Made by a program: the position numbers and the translations under genes. From Pardosa pseudoannulata (lineage: Eukaryota > Arthropoda > Arachnida > Araneae > Lycosidae): a stretch of DNA of 64,000 nt. Position 1 is the first letter of the stretch. The number at the start of each line of letters is the position of its first letter. The stretch is from positions 92,384,592 to 92,448,591 of the forward strand of contig CM063507.1 of NCBI GenBank assembly GCA_032207245.1. Direction: 5' to 3'. The notes under the pieces were generated by a model, which worked only from the letters and a program-made list of their open reading frames with translations, ran no database searches and was not told where the DNA came from. Positions 31,264 to 42,144 of this stretch are shown in pieces.

Positions 31264-33000
31264 ATGTCTAGAGTAGTAAATATTTTGATAGCAGTCGAGT
31301 GGTGTTACTTACAGATTACATGACGACGATCCACAAAGAAATCATCTCGCTCTGTACTGTATCATCACAAGTGTAGATTAGTAAATATTTTGGTAGCTAT
31401 CAAGCAGTGTTAATTATAACTCTACGATGACAACGATCCACAAAGAAATCATTGATTTCTCTACTGTACTATAACGTCACAATCTAGAGTAGTAAATATT
31501 TTGAGAGCGGTCGATTGGTGATACTGAAAAGACTCCATGATGACGAGGATCCACAAAGAAATCATCCCACTCTGTACTGTATCATCACAGATGTAGATTA
31601 GTAAATATTTTGGTAGCAATCAAGTGGAGTTAATTATAAGGCTCTATGATGACAACGATATAAAAGGAAATCATCCCTCTCTGTACTGTATCATCACAGG
31701 TGTAGATTAGTAAATATTTTGGTAGCGATCAAGTGGTGTGAATTGCATGACTCCATGATGATGACGATCCACAAAGAAATCATCGCGCTCTGTACTGTAA
31801 CGTCACAGATCTAGAGTAGTAACTATTTAGAAACGGTCGAGTGGTGTTACTAAAAAGACACCATGATGATGACGATCCACAAAGAAATCATCGCGCTCTG
31901 TACTGTAACGTCACAGATCTAGAGTAGTAACTATTTCGATATCGGTTGAGTGGTGCTACTGCTCCATGATGACGACGATCCACAAAGAAGCCATCGTGTT
32001 TTGCACTATAACGTCACAGATCTAGAGTAGTAACTATTTTGATAGCGTGAATGGTGCTACTGAAAAGACTCCATGATGACAATCCACAAAGAAATCAACC
32101 ACTCTCTGTACTGTACCATCACAGGTGTAGAGTAGTAAATATTTTGGTAGCGGTTGAATGGTGTTAAAAGACTCCATATTACGGATCCACAAAGAAATCA
32201 CGCCTCTGTACTGTAACGTCACAGGTTTAGATTAGTAAATATTTTGGTATGTCAAGTGGTGTTAATAAAAAGACTCTATGATGACGAATCCACAAAGAAA
32301 TCATTCTTTTGCACGTAATTCACAATCTAGAAGTAAATATTTTGATAGCGGTCGAGTGGTGTACTAAAAAGATATATCCGACGACGATTCAAAAGAAGTC
32401 ATCGTGTTTTGCACTAATGTCACAATCTAGAGTAGTAATTTATTTTGAACGGTTGAGTGTTAATTAACTTCCATGATGACGACAACCACAAAGAATCATT
32501 GTTTACTGTAACGTCACAATCTAGAGTAGTAACTATTTGATAACGGTTTGAGTGGTGTACTGAAAGACTCTATGATGACGACAATCCACAAAGAAATATT
32601 CTGTACTGTACTCACAGGTTAGAGTAGTAAATATTTTGAGCATCGAAGTGTAAACTCTATGATGACGACATCCACAAAAAAAACTCTTGTTCTGACAAGA
32701 GTAGTAAATATTTTGATAGCGAAGTGTTAATAAAAAGACCCCATGATGACGACGATCCAAAAGACTCTTTTGCACTGTAAGTCACAGATCTAGAAGTGTA
32801 ACTATTTCGATAACTTGTGTGCTACAAAAATTTCTATAGTCCTTTCAAATATATCATTTGTGTCTGTCTCACATGTCTAGAAATATAGTTGATTTGAATT
32901 AACAACATGAAATAAATAAAAGAAATATCGTACTTACTAATTAGAGTAGTAAATATTGACAGCAGAGTTGCTACTGAAGACTCCATGATGACGACAGTCA
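31264..33000. repeat. Tandem satellite, about 107-bp unit, degrading rightward
   Basis: About 16-17 units begin at tctagagtagtaaatatttt or gtgtagattagtaaat near 31267, 31371, 31481, 31591, 31700, 31809, 31918, 32020, 32126, 32223, 32322, 32424, 32520, 32616 and onward. Each carries cgatccacaaagaaatcatc and ctgtactgta(acgt)cacag. Two unit types occur (tctagagtag...gatagc and gtgtagattag...ggtagc). Unit length falls from about 107-110 bp to about 81-96 bp by many small deletions. A 130-bp unrelated stretch interrupts near 32830-32940. Confidence 0.9.
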
Positions 33001-33589
33001 AAAAAAACTCTCTTACAGATTGTAATTTACATTATGAAAGTACAATATAATATAATACATTTTTAACATGGAAGTCAAATAGGATCTCCCATGTACGGAC
33101 CTTTCTCTTGTTAGTTTTAAATATAGTGTCTGTCTATGAATCGAAAAATGATGAGTGAAGAAATAATATTTAAAAGAAATATCAATTGAATAATTGAATA
33201 TAAATGTCAGTTGAAGATATATCACATTTAAAGATACATTAAATGAAGGTATGAAGACTTCCATGGAAGAAATGTATATTACTCGAGAAGTTGAAATAAG
33301 AGGTCCTCATATATTGATTCTTGATAAGGATGAGTAGAATTATTGTAAGACAAGTTGATAAATCACCAAATAGAATCCACATGTTTTGAAATTATTGAGA
33401 CAGTATGACAAAAAAAATTTGCAAATTGAAGCCCTAGATTATATTTCAATAAATATTTGCAAATTGCAAGGACTGGAAGAGTTATCTTTTCAGGGAGAAC
33501 TGTATTCAGAAATTATTTTGCAGATGGCAAAGGCAATAATAAATACCCATAGATCCATATGACTTTTAGATGGACACCACGCCAATTTG
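33001..33589. other. AT-rich stretch, nothing recognised
   Basis: No feature supported. Confidence 0.3.
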
Positions 33590-33985
33590 AGATTGTGTTG
33601 TATTTTATAATTTTACGACTAAAATGCCTCGAATATGAAATCTTCTTTAAGCTTAGTGAAGATTATTGGCATCCTAGATAGCCCGGTATGTAGGTGGTGT
33701 CATGAGGCGGAGGAAAGTTCACTGTACATTTTGTGCGATTGCTAAGCGTTTTGAATTTCTTGGTTATCATTTCATCAAGCAGTGGGAGTTAGCTAACTTC
33801 CCGGTTAAGTTGCTGATCAGATTTGTGTCAGATATTGGTCTCTTTGAAACTTAATTGTTAATATTCTTAACTTATTGCTGGGACTCTTTTGTTCCAGTAA
33901 ATTGGGGGTTCAGTAGTACAATAGGCCTTGGGTGGCAAAGCTGGTGCTCTTATGAGCCGCCCCACCCTAAATCTAAATCTAACCA
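33590..33985 (+). mobile_element. 3' fragment of a second LINE family
   Basis: The translated block SPVCRWCHEAEESSLYILCDC (33679-33741) is the Cys/His motif typical of the C-terminus of RNase H-bearing LINEs, but of a different family from copies A and B. The 3' UTR phrase ggccttgggtggcaaagctg then gagccgccccaccc leads to a ctaaat-type tail at 33966-33982. The 5' boundary is uncertain. Confidence 0.6.
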
Positions 33986-34003
33986 ATGCCTTCTGTAATT
34001 CTC

Positions 34004-34283
34004 AGAGCCGGTCTCACGAAAGTCGTTTAACGGCTAACCGCTATTAACCCATGGCGCCATCCAATGGTGGGACGCAACGTCACAAATTACTATAATGCCC
34101 TTCCCATTCATTTTCATGTTTACAACAGCCAATAGACAAACAATAAACTGCCCTTCCGTTTGAAACTAAAGACTGAATTGTCATAATTTGAGATGTGCCC
34201 TACTGCGTGAAATCGCCTTATTCTCCGATTAAACAGAGATTAATCGCGGTTAGCCATTAAACGACTTTGGTGAAACCGGCCCT
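34004..34283. mobile_element. TIR-type MITE
   Basis: Terminal inverted repeats of about 37 bp: left gagccggtctcacgaaagtc then gtttaacggctaaccgc; right its complement with a few changes (34246-34283). It is 280 bp with no coding capacity. Internal pieces recur at 51831-51984 (inverted) and 43667-43702. No target duplication could be fixed, so the superfamily is left open. Confidence 0.75.
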
Positions 34284-34384
34284 TAGCCATGAAATTGTTA
34301 CAGGAAAGTGGGAGGAATAACGTGGGGGCGTTCGACCATACAAACGCCGCGGAATTCTTTTGATTATGGGAGCATTCTAAAGTC

Positions 34385-34710
34385 GGCCAACATTACTCCC
34401 CAAGACATCTGAAACAGACAGTGGGTTCTTGTAATTTATAATCAGGGACCAAGTAGATGACCCCCAGACCTACCACCTCCAGAGGTATAGTTTGGGAACT
34501 TGGAGAACATTGCAAACACAAACCTATTTTATATATCCTTACACGGTGGTCCTTTGGTCGACTCGTCTGAACTATTTGTTTGGCACAATATGTCCCAGGA
34601 GGACTCCCATTCAACCAACCAACCAACCTTTAGTCGGCTCAAGATTCGATCCCACAACCGTCCAGTTATAAAATTGTTGGTAACTGCCGACTGAACTACT
34701 GCGGTTCACA
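34385..34710 (-). mobile_element. tRNA-derived SINE, interrupted (unit 1)
   Basis: Minus strand: gcagtagttcagtcggcag (A box) ... gtgggatcgaatctt (B box), then a body with the conserved core acctctggaggtgg (34478-34491). Interrupted at 34565-34626 by a LINE-tail insertion. The core links it to SINEs at 35945, 47065, 48626 and 49985. Confidence 0.65.
34565..34626 (+). mobile_element. Miniature LINE-tail insertion (62 bp)
   Basis: Flanked by cctttggtcgactc (34551-34564) and cctttagtcggctc (34627-34640). The insert reads gtctgaactatttgtTTGGCAC...GTCCcaggaGGAC...(CAACC)n. It has lost the 3' arm of the outer stem that the duplicated copy at 36120 keeps. Confidence 0.75.
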
Positions 34711-34961
34711 AGAGAGAAAATGTTCTATAGGATTGCATTCTCTTCATTTACAAGCACTGGCCGAAAGACACTTTTGTTAGACACCGTAAAAACTTCTTTA
34801 TTTTCTCAGGTATTAGTTGATATGGAATCATTTTTTCTCTTTATGGGGAAAAAAATATATTGAAGATTATAATAGAATAATAAAATAATTATTCTGAAAT
34901 ATTTCAATTTCGTGAAATTACCTTGGGAGGACTGCATATGTGCCTTTGAATGCGCTATTTC

Positions 34962-35384
34962 TTATACTAGAATGCGATTTAATATTTTACAGCATTTGAA
35001 GAAGCAGAGCGTTCTTCGATCATCGAGAAGAACTTTGCGGCGCAAAACCAGTTCAACTACTTTTGCTGCGATTATCTCTCTTTCTATTTCCGCTTTGCGA
35101 TGCAAGCTATATATACACTCGCAGATCGCATTAATTTCTGTCAATACTTCGAGCGGATGTTTACACTCGCTTTTGTTTGTCACAGTTCGCCAGTAGGTGG
35201 CGTATTGGGAGAAACGAAAGGACCGTCGAAGATTGTGAAACTGGAAAACACTCTTAGTCCTCGTTGTAAACAAACCGGGACGGAAGCTTTGACCTACAAA
35301 TTTGAAGTTCGGAGAGGATCGGCTCCAGGCTGTAGGCAAGATAGGCAGGCGACTGCCTAAAGCGATAAAATTTACAAGCTGCAA
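34962..35384 (-). other. Unrecognised open frame in the duplication (unit 1)
   Basis: An open frame of 140 codons, with the conserved end EREIIAAKVVELVLRRKVLL then DDRRTLCFF. A TATA-like run (gtatatatag, minus strand near 35110) lies inside it rather than before it. The frame is shared with unit 2 (36534-36716 and its upstream part, which is shifted by an indel). I do not recognise the protein. It may be a transposon exon or chance preserved by recent duplication. Confidence 0.25.
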
Positions 35385-35944
35385 AATCGCGATGCAATTA
35401 ATAAATAAAAATAAACACGCCTACAATTGTAAACGTCGATTAAATGAATCCAGGAGATAATTAGTAAGTTCAAATACAACAGGAGTAGAAAGGTTTGGCC
35501 TTAAACTGAAAAGTACTTGTAGGTATTTACACGAGAACATACAAAAACACATAAAGTGGCAATAAAAGCTATAGAAGCACCGCGTCCAAGCAATCTAACA
35601 GATTTTTAACTTTTTATTTATCTTTACATCTTATTCAGTTTTTTTAATTTCATACTTGACTTCTTTCAGAGGCTAATTTAAACTCCCAGTCACTATCATG
35701 TTAAACGGAAGCGTATTTAATCCGCCAGCCTCACCATGCTGCTAGTGTGGGCAGCGCATGCGTGTGGCCGCCTGGAAGCGCTGTCAAACAGTTTTTTAGA
35801 GAACTAAAATGTAGGCGTGTTCCTAATCTACAGGAATTCCTATCCTTAGCCATGAAATTGTTACAGGAAAGTAGTTAACGTGGGGCGTTCGCCCATACAA
35901 ACGCCGCGGAATTCTTTTGATTATGGGAGCATTCTAAAGTCGGC

Positions 35945-36290
35945 CAACATTACTCCCCAAGACATCTGAAACAGACAGTGGGTTCTTGTAATTTATAATC
36001 AGGGACCAAGTAGATGACCCCAGGCCTACCACCTCCAGAGGTATAGTTTGGGAACTTGGAGGACATTGCAAACACAAACCTATTTTTTATAGCCTTACAC
36101 GGTGGTCCTTTGGTCGGCTCGTCTGAACTATTTTTTGGCCCAATATGTCAAGGAGGACTCAGTGCCATAAAACCCCATTCAACCAACCAACCAACCAACC
36201 TTTGGTCGGCTTAAGATTCGATCCCACAACCGTCCAGTTTGAAATTGTTGGTAACTGCCGACTGAACTACTGCGGTTCACAAGAGAGAAA
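35945..36290 (-). mobile_element. tRNA-derived SINE, interrupted (unit 2)
   Basis: The duplicate of the SINE at 34385-34710, with the same A- and B-box-like blocks and core. It is interrupted by the LINE-tail insertion at 36120-36198. Confidence 0.65.
36120..36198 (+). mobile_element. Miniature LINE-tail insertion (79 bp)
   Basis: Flanked by cctttggtcggct at 36107-36119 and 36199-36211, a perfect 13-bp target duplication. The insert keeps GTGCC, the 3' arm that pairs with GGCAC seen in unit 1, and four AACC tail units. Confidence 0.8.
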
Positions 36291-37418
36291 ATGTTTTATA
36301 GGATTGCATTCTCTTCATTTAGACACTGACCGAAAGACACTTTTGTTAGACATCGTAAAAACTTTATATTTTCTCAGGTATTAGTTGAGATGGAATCATT
36401 TTTTCTCTTTATGAGGAAAAAAAATATATGCTTGAAGATTATAATAGAATAATAAAAAAAATATTCTGAAATATTTCCATTTCGTGAAATTACCTTGATA
36501 GAGCGGCATATGTGCCTTTGAATACGCTATTGCTTATACTAGAATGCGATTTAATATTTTAGAGCATCTGAAGAAGCAGAGAGTTCTTCGATCATCGAGA
36601 AGAACTTTGCGGCGCAAAACCAGTTCAACTACTTTTGCTGCGATTATCTCTCTTTCTATTTCCGCTTTGCGATGCAAGCTATATATACACTCGCAGATCG
36701 CATTAATTTCTGTCAATACTTCGAGCGGATGTTTACACTCGCTTTTGTTTTGTCACAGTTCGCCAGTAGTGGCGTATTGGGAGAAACGAAAGGACCGTCG
36801 AAGATTGTGAAACTGGAAAACACTCTTAGTCCTCGTTGTAAACAAACCGGGACGGAAGCTTTGACCTACAAATTTGAAGTTCGGAGAGGATCGGCTCCAG
36901 GCTGTAGGCAAGATAGGCAGGCGACTGCCTAAAGCGATAAAATTTACAAGCTGCAAAATCGCGATGCAATTAATAAATAAAAATAAACACGCCACAATTG
37001 TAAACGTCGATTAAATGAATCCAGGAGATAATTAGTAAGTTCAAATACAACAGGAGTAGAAAGGTTTGGCCTTAAACTGAAAAGTACTTGTAGGTATTTA
37101 CACGAGAACATACAAAAGCACACAAAGTGGCAATAAAAGTTATAGAAGCACCGCGTCCAAGCAATCTAACAGATTTTTAACTTTTTATTTATCTTTACAT
37201 CTTATTCAGTTATTTTTTTAAATTTCGTACTTGACTTCTCTCTGCGGCTAATTTAAACTCCCAGTCACTATCATGTTAAACGGACGCGTATTTAATCTGT
37301 CAGCCTCGCCATGCTGTTAGTGTGGGCCGCGCATGCGTGTGGCCGCCTGGAAGCGCTGTCAAACGGTTTTTTAGAGAACTAAAATGTAGGCGTGTTCCTA
37401 ATCTACAGGAATTCCTAT

Positions 37419-39324
37419 CGTTTCTTCAGTTTAGTGAGATATTGCGTTAAATGTTACCGAAATAACTTTACAATACTTTTCAATGACACGCAGTGGAAAA
37501 GGTGGTTCAATTCTGTTAGTTGTGGCGTGTTATTTATTGCAATGAGTTGCATTCACGTAAGCAAATGAAGAGCCATTTGGTGGAGCTTCTACCCATTCTC
37601 TGCGCTGCGAAAACGACTTCTATAAAGGAATCGCCAACTTATGAGTTTAAACTGTAATTAGTTTAACATGCTTGTTCAGATCGTTTTCATATGCTAAAGC
37701 ATCAACATTGCTACAAATAAGTAGTAATAAAATAGGACTCATAAAATTAAGGCTGTTAGTGAAAAGGTGTTCATTAGGCATTTTTATGTGAGATCCTATG
37801 ATTCACCCTACATCTTTTTGCTTATACAGAGTTCCATCGCCACTTCGCGCTTCATGTTTTGCGGCTTCAGTATTTCGCTAACAACTCTAACAAACTCTAA
37901 CAAACCAACCCTTCTTGTTCTCTTCTGCTTCTCATCCAAGTAGAGTTGTTTTCGGCGGTTGCGTTGGAAAGAAATCTATCACTGGCAGACGTGCAATCAA
38001 TTTGCGGGTTAGACTGATTGGTTCACCACAAACAATTATCAATTATTTCAGTCTAATTAGTTACATCTAAAGCATTGTGTTTAATGTATAAAACATCTAA
38101 ACTTTTAATTTTGATTGACACGGTCGGTGACTTAAGTAAATGATTTTTGGCACATTTTGATACTGAGAATGACCTTTCATCAGATGTATTTCATGTAAGG
38201 AGATTAAATATTATCGCAATAATATTTGTATAATTGGAAATGTTAATACTAGGGATTTCACATATTACAGTTAAACTATTGTATTTTTTGCAATTTATAA
38301 AGAGCACAAAAACAGTTAAATAACACAGGTGCGTATGATATTAAAATTTACGAAAAATATAATACAACAGTCAATGTACAGTACAAGTACGTGAGATGAG
38401 GTACAATCTTAAGGTAAAACCCTTTTTTTTTTCATTATATCGGTGTATGAAGACAAACGGCATATTGTCTCGTACTTGTAAAATACTTTCTTAATTAAAA
38501 AAATAAATGTAAGATTTCAAAAATCCTTATGGGGAATCATCTATATTTTTTTACAACATTTTAATTACATTTAATTGCAGTGATAATCAAGTACAAGTAA
38601 ATTGTATAAAATTAGGAGTACAGTGTTCTCTCGCCACTTCGCGCTTCATGTTTTGCGGCTTCAGTACTTCGTGGATTCTTCCAAAATATTCATCAAAAAA
38701 TAAAAATGAAAAAATACAACCATGTCGTCAGCCACATTGAGGAAAGGAGCTTTACTTCATGTCGATGCTCGATCTTCAATGAGTTGGCTGTTTTCAGCTC
38801 TTGAGATGGCATCTCAAAAAGAAATTAAGAGGAAGATAAGAACAAACAAAAAATTTTCTAGAATCTACAACAATTGTACAACATGAAATTTCACTAAACA
38901 TTACAAAGTTATTGTCAGTTCAGATTAAGTATATTTTTGCTGAAGTTTGATATTGAACTTTGAGGATAATGACCACCACAATGAGTAATTTCATTTTCTA
39001 GGCTCTAAAGTGTTTTAATATCATTAATCTTTAATTGCAATACCATTATTTTCAAAATTTTACGTTAAACTATCCTTATTTTGTAAAATAGAAAATGATC
39101 AAAAATAAAAACTACATGATCACATAGAAAAAATTTATATTCATCATGAAAAAAAGTAAATCGAAATTTCAATAAAAAAAGAAAAAATAAAATAGAATAA
39201 TATAATAACATATATATTAGACAAAATATCTAATATTATAAAAAAAATTAAAATATAACAAAATAATAAAACATGTATATTTTAATACCTATAAAAAAAA
39301 TAAAATTTAAAAATTATCGTTAAT
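37419..39324. other. AT-rich stretch with two pogo/Tigger-like terminal motifs
   Basis: No gene is seen. The block tcgccacttcgcgcttcatg then ttttgcggcttcagta occurs at 37837-37876 and 38631-38670 in the same orientation. The second follows TA|CAGTGTTCTC. Such ends are typical of pogo/Tigger-type Tc1-mariner elements (from memory). Opposite ends were not found. The rest is A-rich. Confidence 0.4.
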
Positions 39325-40197
39325 TTTTTAGTGGTTCCCTCTCATGTCGGATAATAGGAAATGAACTTGTGGATTTAGCTGCAAAGTCTGCCGAAAACTA
39401 TTTAAACACTGGCCTTCCTTATCCTGACCTGAAAATTTACATAAAAGATTTAGCTCACTCTAAATGGCAGAATTCTTGGGTTGACACAGTATCAAATAAA
39501 TTGCGAGATGTAAAAGAAAACATTTCCAAGTGGCCTCAACTTCCTTCTAGAAGACAGGACGTGATTATCACTCGTCTTCGTGTGGGTCACTGCCGACTCA
39601 CACATGCACATCTCTTGCTTGGTGAGGCACCTCCACAGTGTGCGTATTGTAAGACTACTTATACAGTCGCACATATCTTAACTTCTTGTATATATTTTAA
39701 ATCTCTGTACATAAAATTCTTTGGAAATTCATCACCTAATCTTAATTCAATCATTGGAAAAATCCCACATCCAGGCTTATTCCCATTTCTTCGCTGTGCT
39801 GGCTTGTATTTTGAAATCTGATTTTTAATGTTCATTTTGTAATATTTAATTCTTAATTTTTAATTTTTTTTCAATTTTAAATTAATTTTCAATCTTTGTA
39901 AATTTATAAATTTCATTGTTGTATTGTACTTTTTTCAATTTCTCTTTTTCTGTTTTTCATTTTTAAAAATTAATTTTTAATCAAACTTTGCTGATTATCG
40001 TGTTGTTTTGTTTGTGTTTCTAAATTTCCTACTTATGTGTTTGTTTTTATATGTTTTTCTTTGGTTTTGGGCTTCATTTTTACGGTTTCATTAAAATTTT
40101 TTCAAAATTGTGTTGTTCTTTTGGAACTTTCGTCTTGTTTGGCGCAGTTTGTCCCTTGAGGAATTAGCTCCAATAAATTTCAAACAACCAACCAACC
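39325..40197 (+). mobile_element. 5'-truncated LINE, diverged subfamily
   Basis: Starts in the RNase H block (GGTTCCCTCTCATGTCGG) and ends in the hairpin ggcgcagtttgtcccttgaggaattagctcc with one broken base pair, followed by CAACC repeats at 40197. The coding part differs from copies A and B at many positions and the 3' UTR is largely different, so it is an older sister subfamily. Confidence 0.85.
39369..39821 (+). pseudogene. LINE ORF2 C-terminal fragment, diverged
   Basis: Opens inside RNase H (ELVDLAAKSAENYLNTGLPY; ATG in the track is internal) and runs to the stop after LYFEI. The connector DVIITRLRVGHCRLTHAHLL and the Cys/His cluster QCAYCKTTYTVAHILTSC are intact. It is open over 150 codons despite its divergence, suggesting relatively recent insertion of a separate active lineage. 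Confidence 0.82.
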
Positions 40198-40440
40198 ATC
40201 AGCAATCGCGTTGACGGGATTATATCCTTGTACAGATGAATTTTGAAGGAAAAGGAAAAACAACAACTACCCCTCACCCTGTTTCTCTCCCAGGTAAAGT
40301 CCCCTGGCTCTACCGTCAGCGCCTCCAGCAGAAGAGTCTCCGAGTGAGCCTAAAATTTCTACAAGTCAAGTGAAGGCTACTCCTCCGCCACCAACACAAG
40401 ACTCTTCACCTCTCTCAGAAAGCAATGTTGATTAATGTTT
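40198..40440 (+). pseudogene. Possible pogo-type transposase C-terminal remnant
   Basis: The translation near the start (SAIALTGLYPCTDEF, then a stop) resembles the C-terminal A..TG.YP motif of pogo/Tigger-like transposases. A Pro/Ser-rich end follows (SPSEPKISTSQVKATPPPPT...PLSESNVD). It is broken by stops. The assignment is from memory of the family. It fits the pogo-like ends at 37837 and 38631 but is not proven to be the same element. Confidence 0.3.
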
Positions 40441-40528
40441 ATTACTCTATAAGGTTTTGTAATTTACCTTATTAATTAGCACTGATACTTTTAAGTAAAT
40501 ACGTATACTGTTGTAATTTTTATCTTAA

Positions 40529-41159
40529 CCCTCCGAGTGGAACGCACCGATTAAAAAAAAGTCTCCAAAAATACGCTAAAGTTTTATTGTGTCAATGGCT
40601 AAAGCGTTCTATGATTTTTTACTTAACTCTGTCAACTAGAATGGAATACGGGATACCCACCTCCGTTATTGTGCCTTTGCTTCCGGTTATAAATAGATAT
40701 CTAAAGAGATATTATAGATTGTTAATTTTTAATACACATAAAGCTCGTCAAGTCTTGAATACTATCCCATAAGAAATAATGGATTCTAAAAGTACAAATA
40801 AAAATATTCTTTAATAGAATTATTTATATTTTTTTACGAAAGTTATCCAAGATATTTCAATAGTGCAATTAGAGATACATCTGTTACACAAACGAAATAC
40901 TTCGAAATGGAGATTTACAAAGCCATGAAAAGCTATCAGCGTCTTTGTGCCTCAGGGAGTAGGGGTGCATCCCTCAATAAATGTCAGTCAAAGAGGGATG
41001 CAGTTTCTGAACAATCGATCTGAACCTCCTACCTCAAACACTGGCAGAAATGTACATTACATCCATTGTCGGAACGTTTTTGGAGGTCTAAAATTGTACG
41101 TGACAACCGTTTTGAAGATATTGGTTTGGCGGAATTGTACGTGCGAACCACTTAGAGGG
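40529..41159 (+). mobile_element. TTAA-flanked MITE (family 2, copy 1)
   Basis: TTAA at 40525-40528 and 41160-41163. Ends CCCTCCGAGTGG / CCACTTAGAGGG. It is 631 bp with no useful coding. The same family lies inverted at 62308-62907. TTAA duplications and CCC ends point to the piggyBac superfamily. Confidence 0.8.
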
Positions 41160-41163
41160 TTAA

Positions 41164-42144
41164 ATGGATGCCTCTATCCATTCCAGGTCCAACTACTTCA
41201 TAAATTCGAGAATAGGCGGACAGATAACGTAGGCTATTATTATATAGGGGATTTATATGCGTGTGTGTGCATGCATTCGTTGTGCCATATGTTACTGTTA
41301 CGAAGGGGTCATTAGCTACGCCTTGCATTCGTTCTTAGTACGTGACACACAAGGCATCCTCTGAACGACGACTGCCCCTGAACCCGGCACACACGCAAGA
41401 AAAAAAAAAGAACGCGCGATAGCCACACCGTCGTTCGAGAAATACCGGTAAGCCCATTTCTGGAGACTAAAATTAGAGTAGTGCCGGCTCAGAAGAAAAC
41501 ATTGTCCCACTTTCGGACCCGTTCTCTCTCTCTCTCTCGGACCTTCGCGGGAGATGAGGTCACCAGCCTCTGCGCGGATGACGTCACTTCCGCCCCGATG
41601 CTCACAAGGACCCCGACGTAGCGCTACCACTCGTTTTCGACGACGTTCTCGGATAGGATCGCGGAGCGACGGATCACACAGCGAAATCGATAAAAATACA
41701 GATAATTTTTTCCTTTATAACTTTATAATTTTTTTTCATAACTTTAATCCCTGTGTGTCTATTTGACGTTGAATATTACGATCTATCACACGGAGGACAA
41801 AAAGCGTTTTTGCCGCCGTAGACAAACTCTAAAAATTGGCGACAAGTTTAATCTTGTCGCCAATTTTTAGAGTTTGTAAATAGTAAAATAATTTTTAATA
41901 ATAAATATAAACTCTAAAAATTATATTTTTAATAATAAATATAATTTTTAGAGTTTGTTTGTATTGTTCATAAAAATTTCGAAATATTTCAGAAAGAAAC
42001 AGAATTATTGAGAAAAAACGTTATTAATCAGAAAATTGAATTGAGATAATAATTTAAAATGAGGTTTACATAAAGATAAAAACAAAATTACTGTAAATCA
42101 AAATGTTTGCCACTTCTAAATTTCCTCCCTTCAATCCGTCACCC
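41164..42144. other. G+C-richer stretch followed by palindromes, no gene recognised
   Basis: The part 41315-41700 is relatively G+C rich (gcgctaccactcgttttcga then cgacgttctcgg). I see no domain in any frame. The part 41822-41956 holds two perfect long inverted repeats (separate entry). Confidence 0.35.
41822..41956. repeat. Two adjacent perfect palindromes sharing an arm motif
   Basis: Palindrome 1: 25-bp arms 41822-41846 and 41853-41877, loop tttaat. Palindrome 2: 20-bp arms 41909-41928 and 41937-41956, 8-nt loop. All four arms contain aaactctaaaaatt. Confidence 0.9.

Larger units (their letters stand above)
34281..35843. repeat. Tandem duplication, unit 1 (1.56 kb)
   Basis: Runs from ccttagccatgaaattgtta to gaattcctat and is followed at once by unit 2 with the same start. 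Differences are scattered single bases and 1-14 nt indels. It contains a minus-strand SINE with a LINE-tail insertion, a conserved minus-strand open frame and a G+C-richer end (tgtgggcagcgcatgcgtgt). Its left edge coincides with the end of the MITE. Confidence 0.9.
35844..37418. repeat. Tandem duplication, unit 2 (1.58 kb)
   Basis: A second copy of the 34281-35843 unit with the same order of contents. It ends at gaattcctat (37418), where unique sequence begins. The junction at 35843/35844 is clean. Confidence 0.9.

Noticed and set aside
31264..33000. CRISPR array
   Set aside because: Units repeat over their full length with no unique spacers, and the context is eukaryotic.
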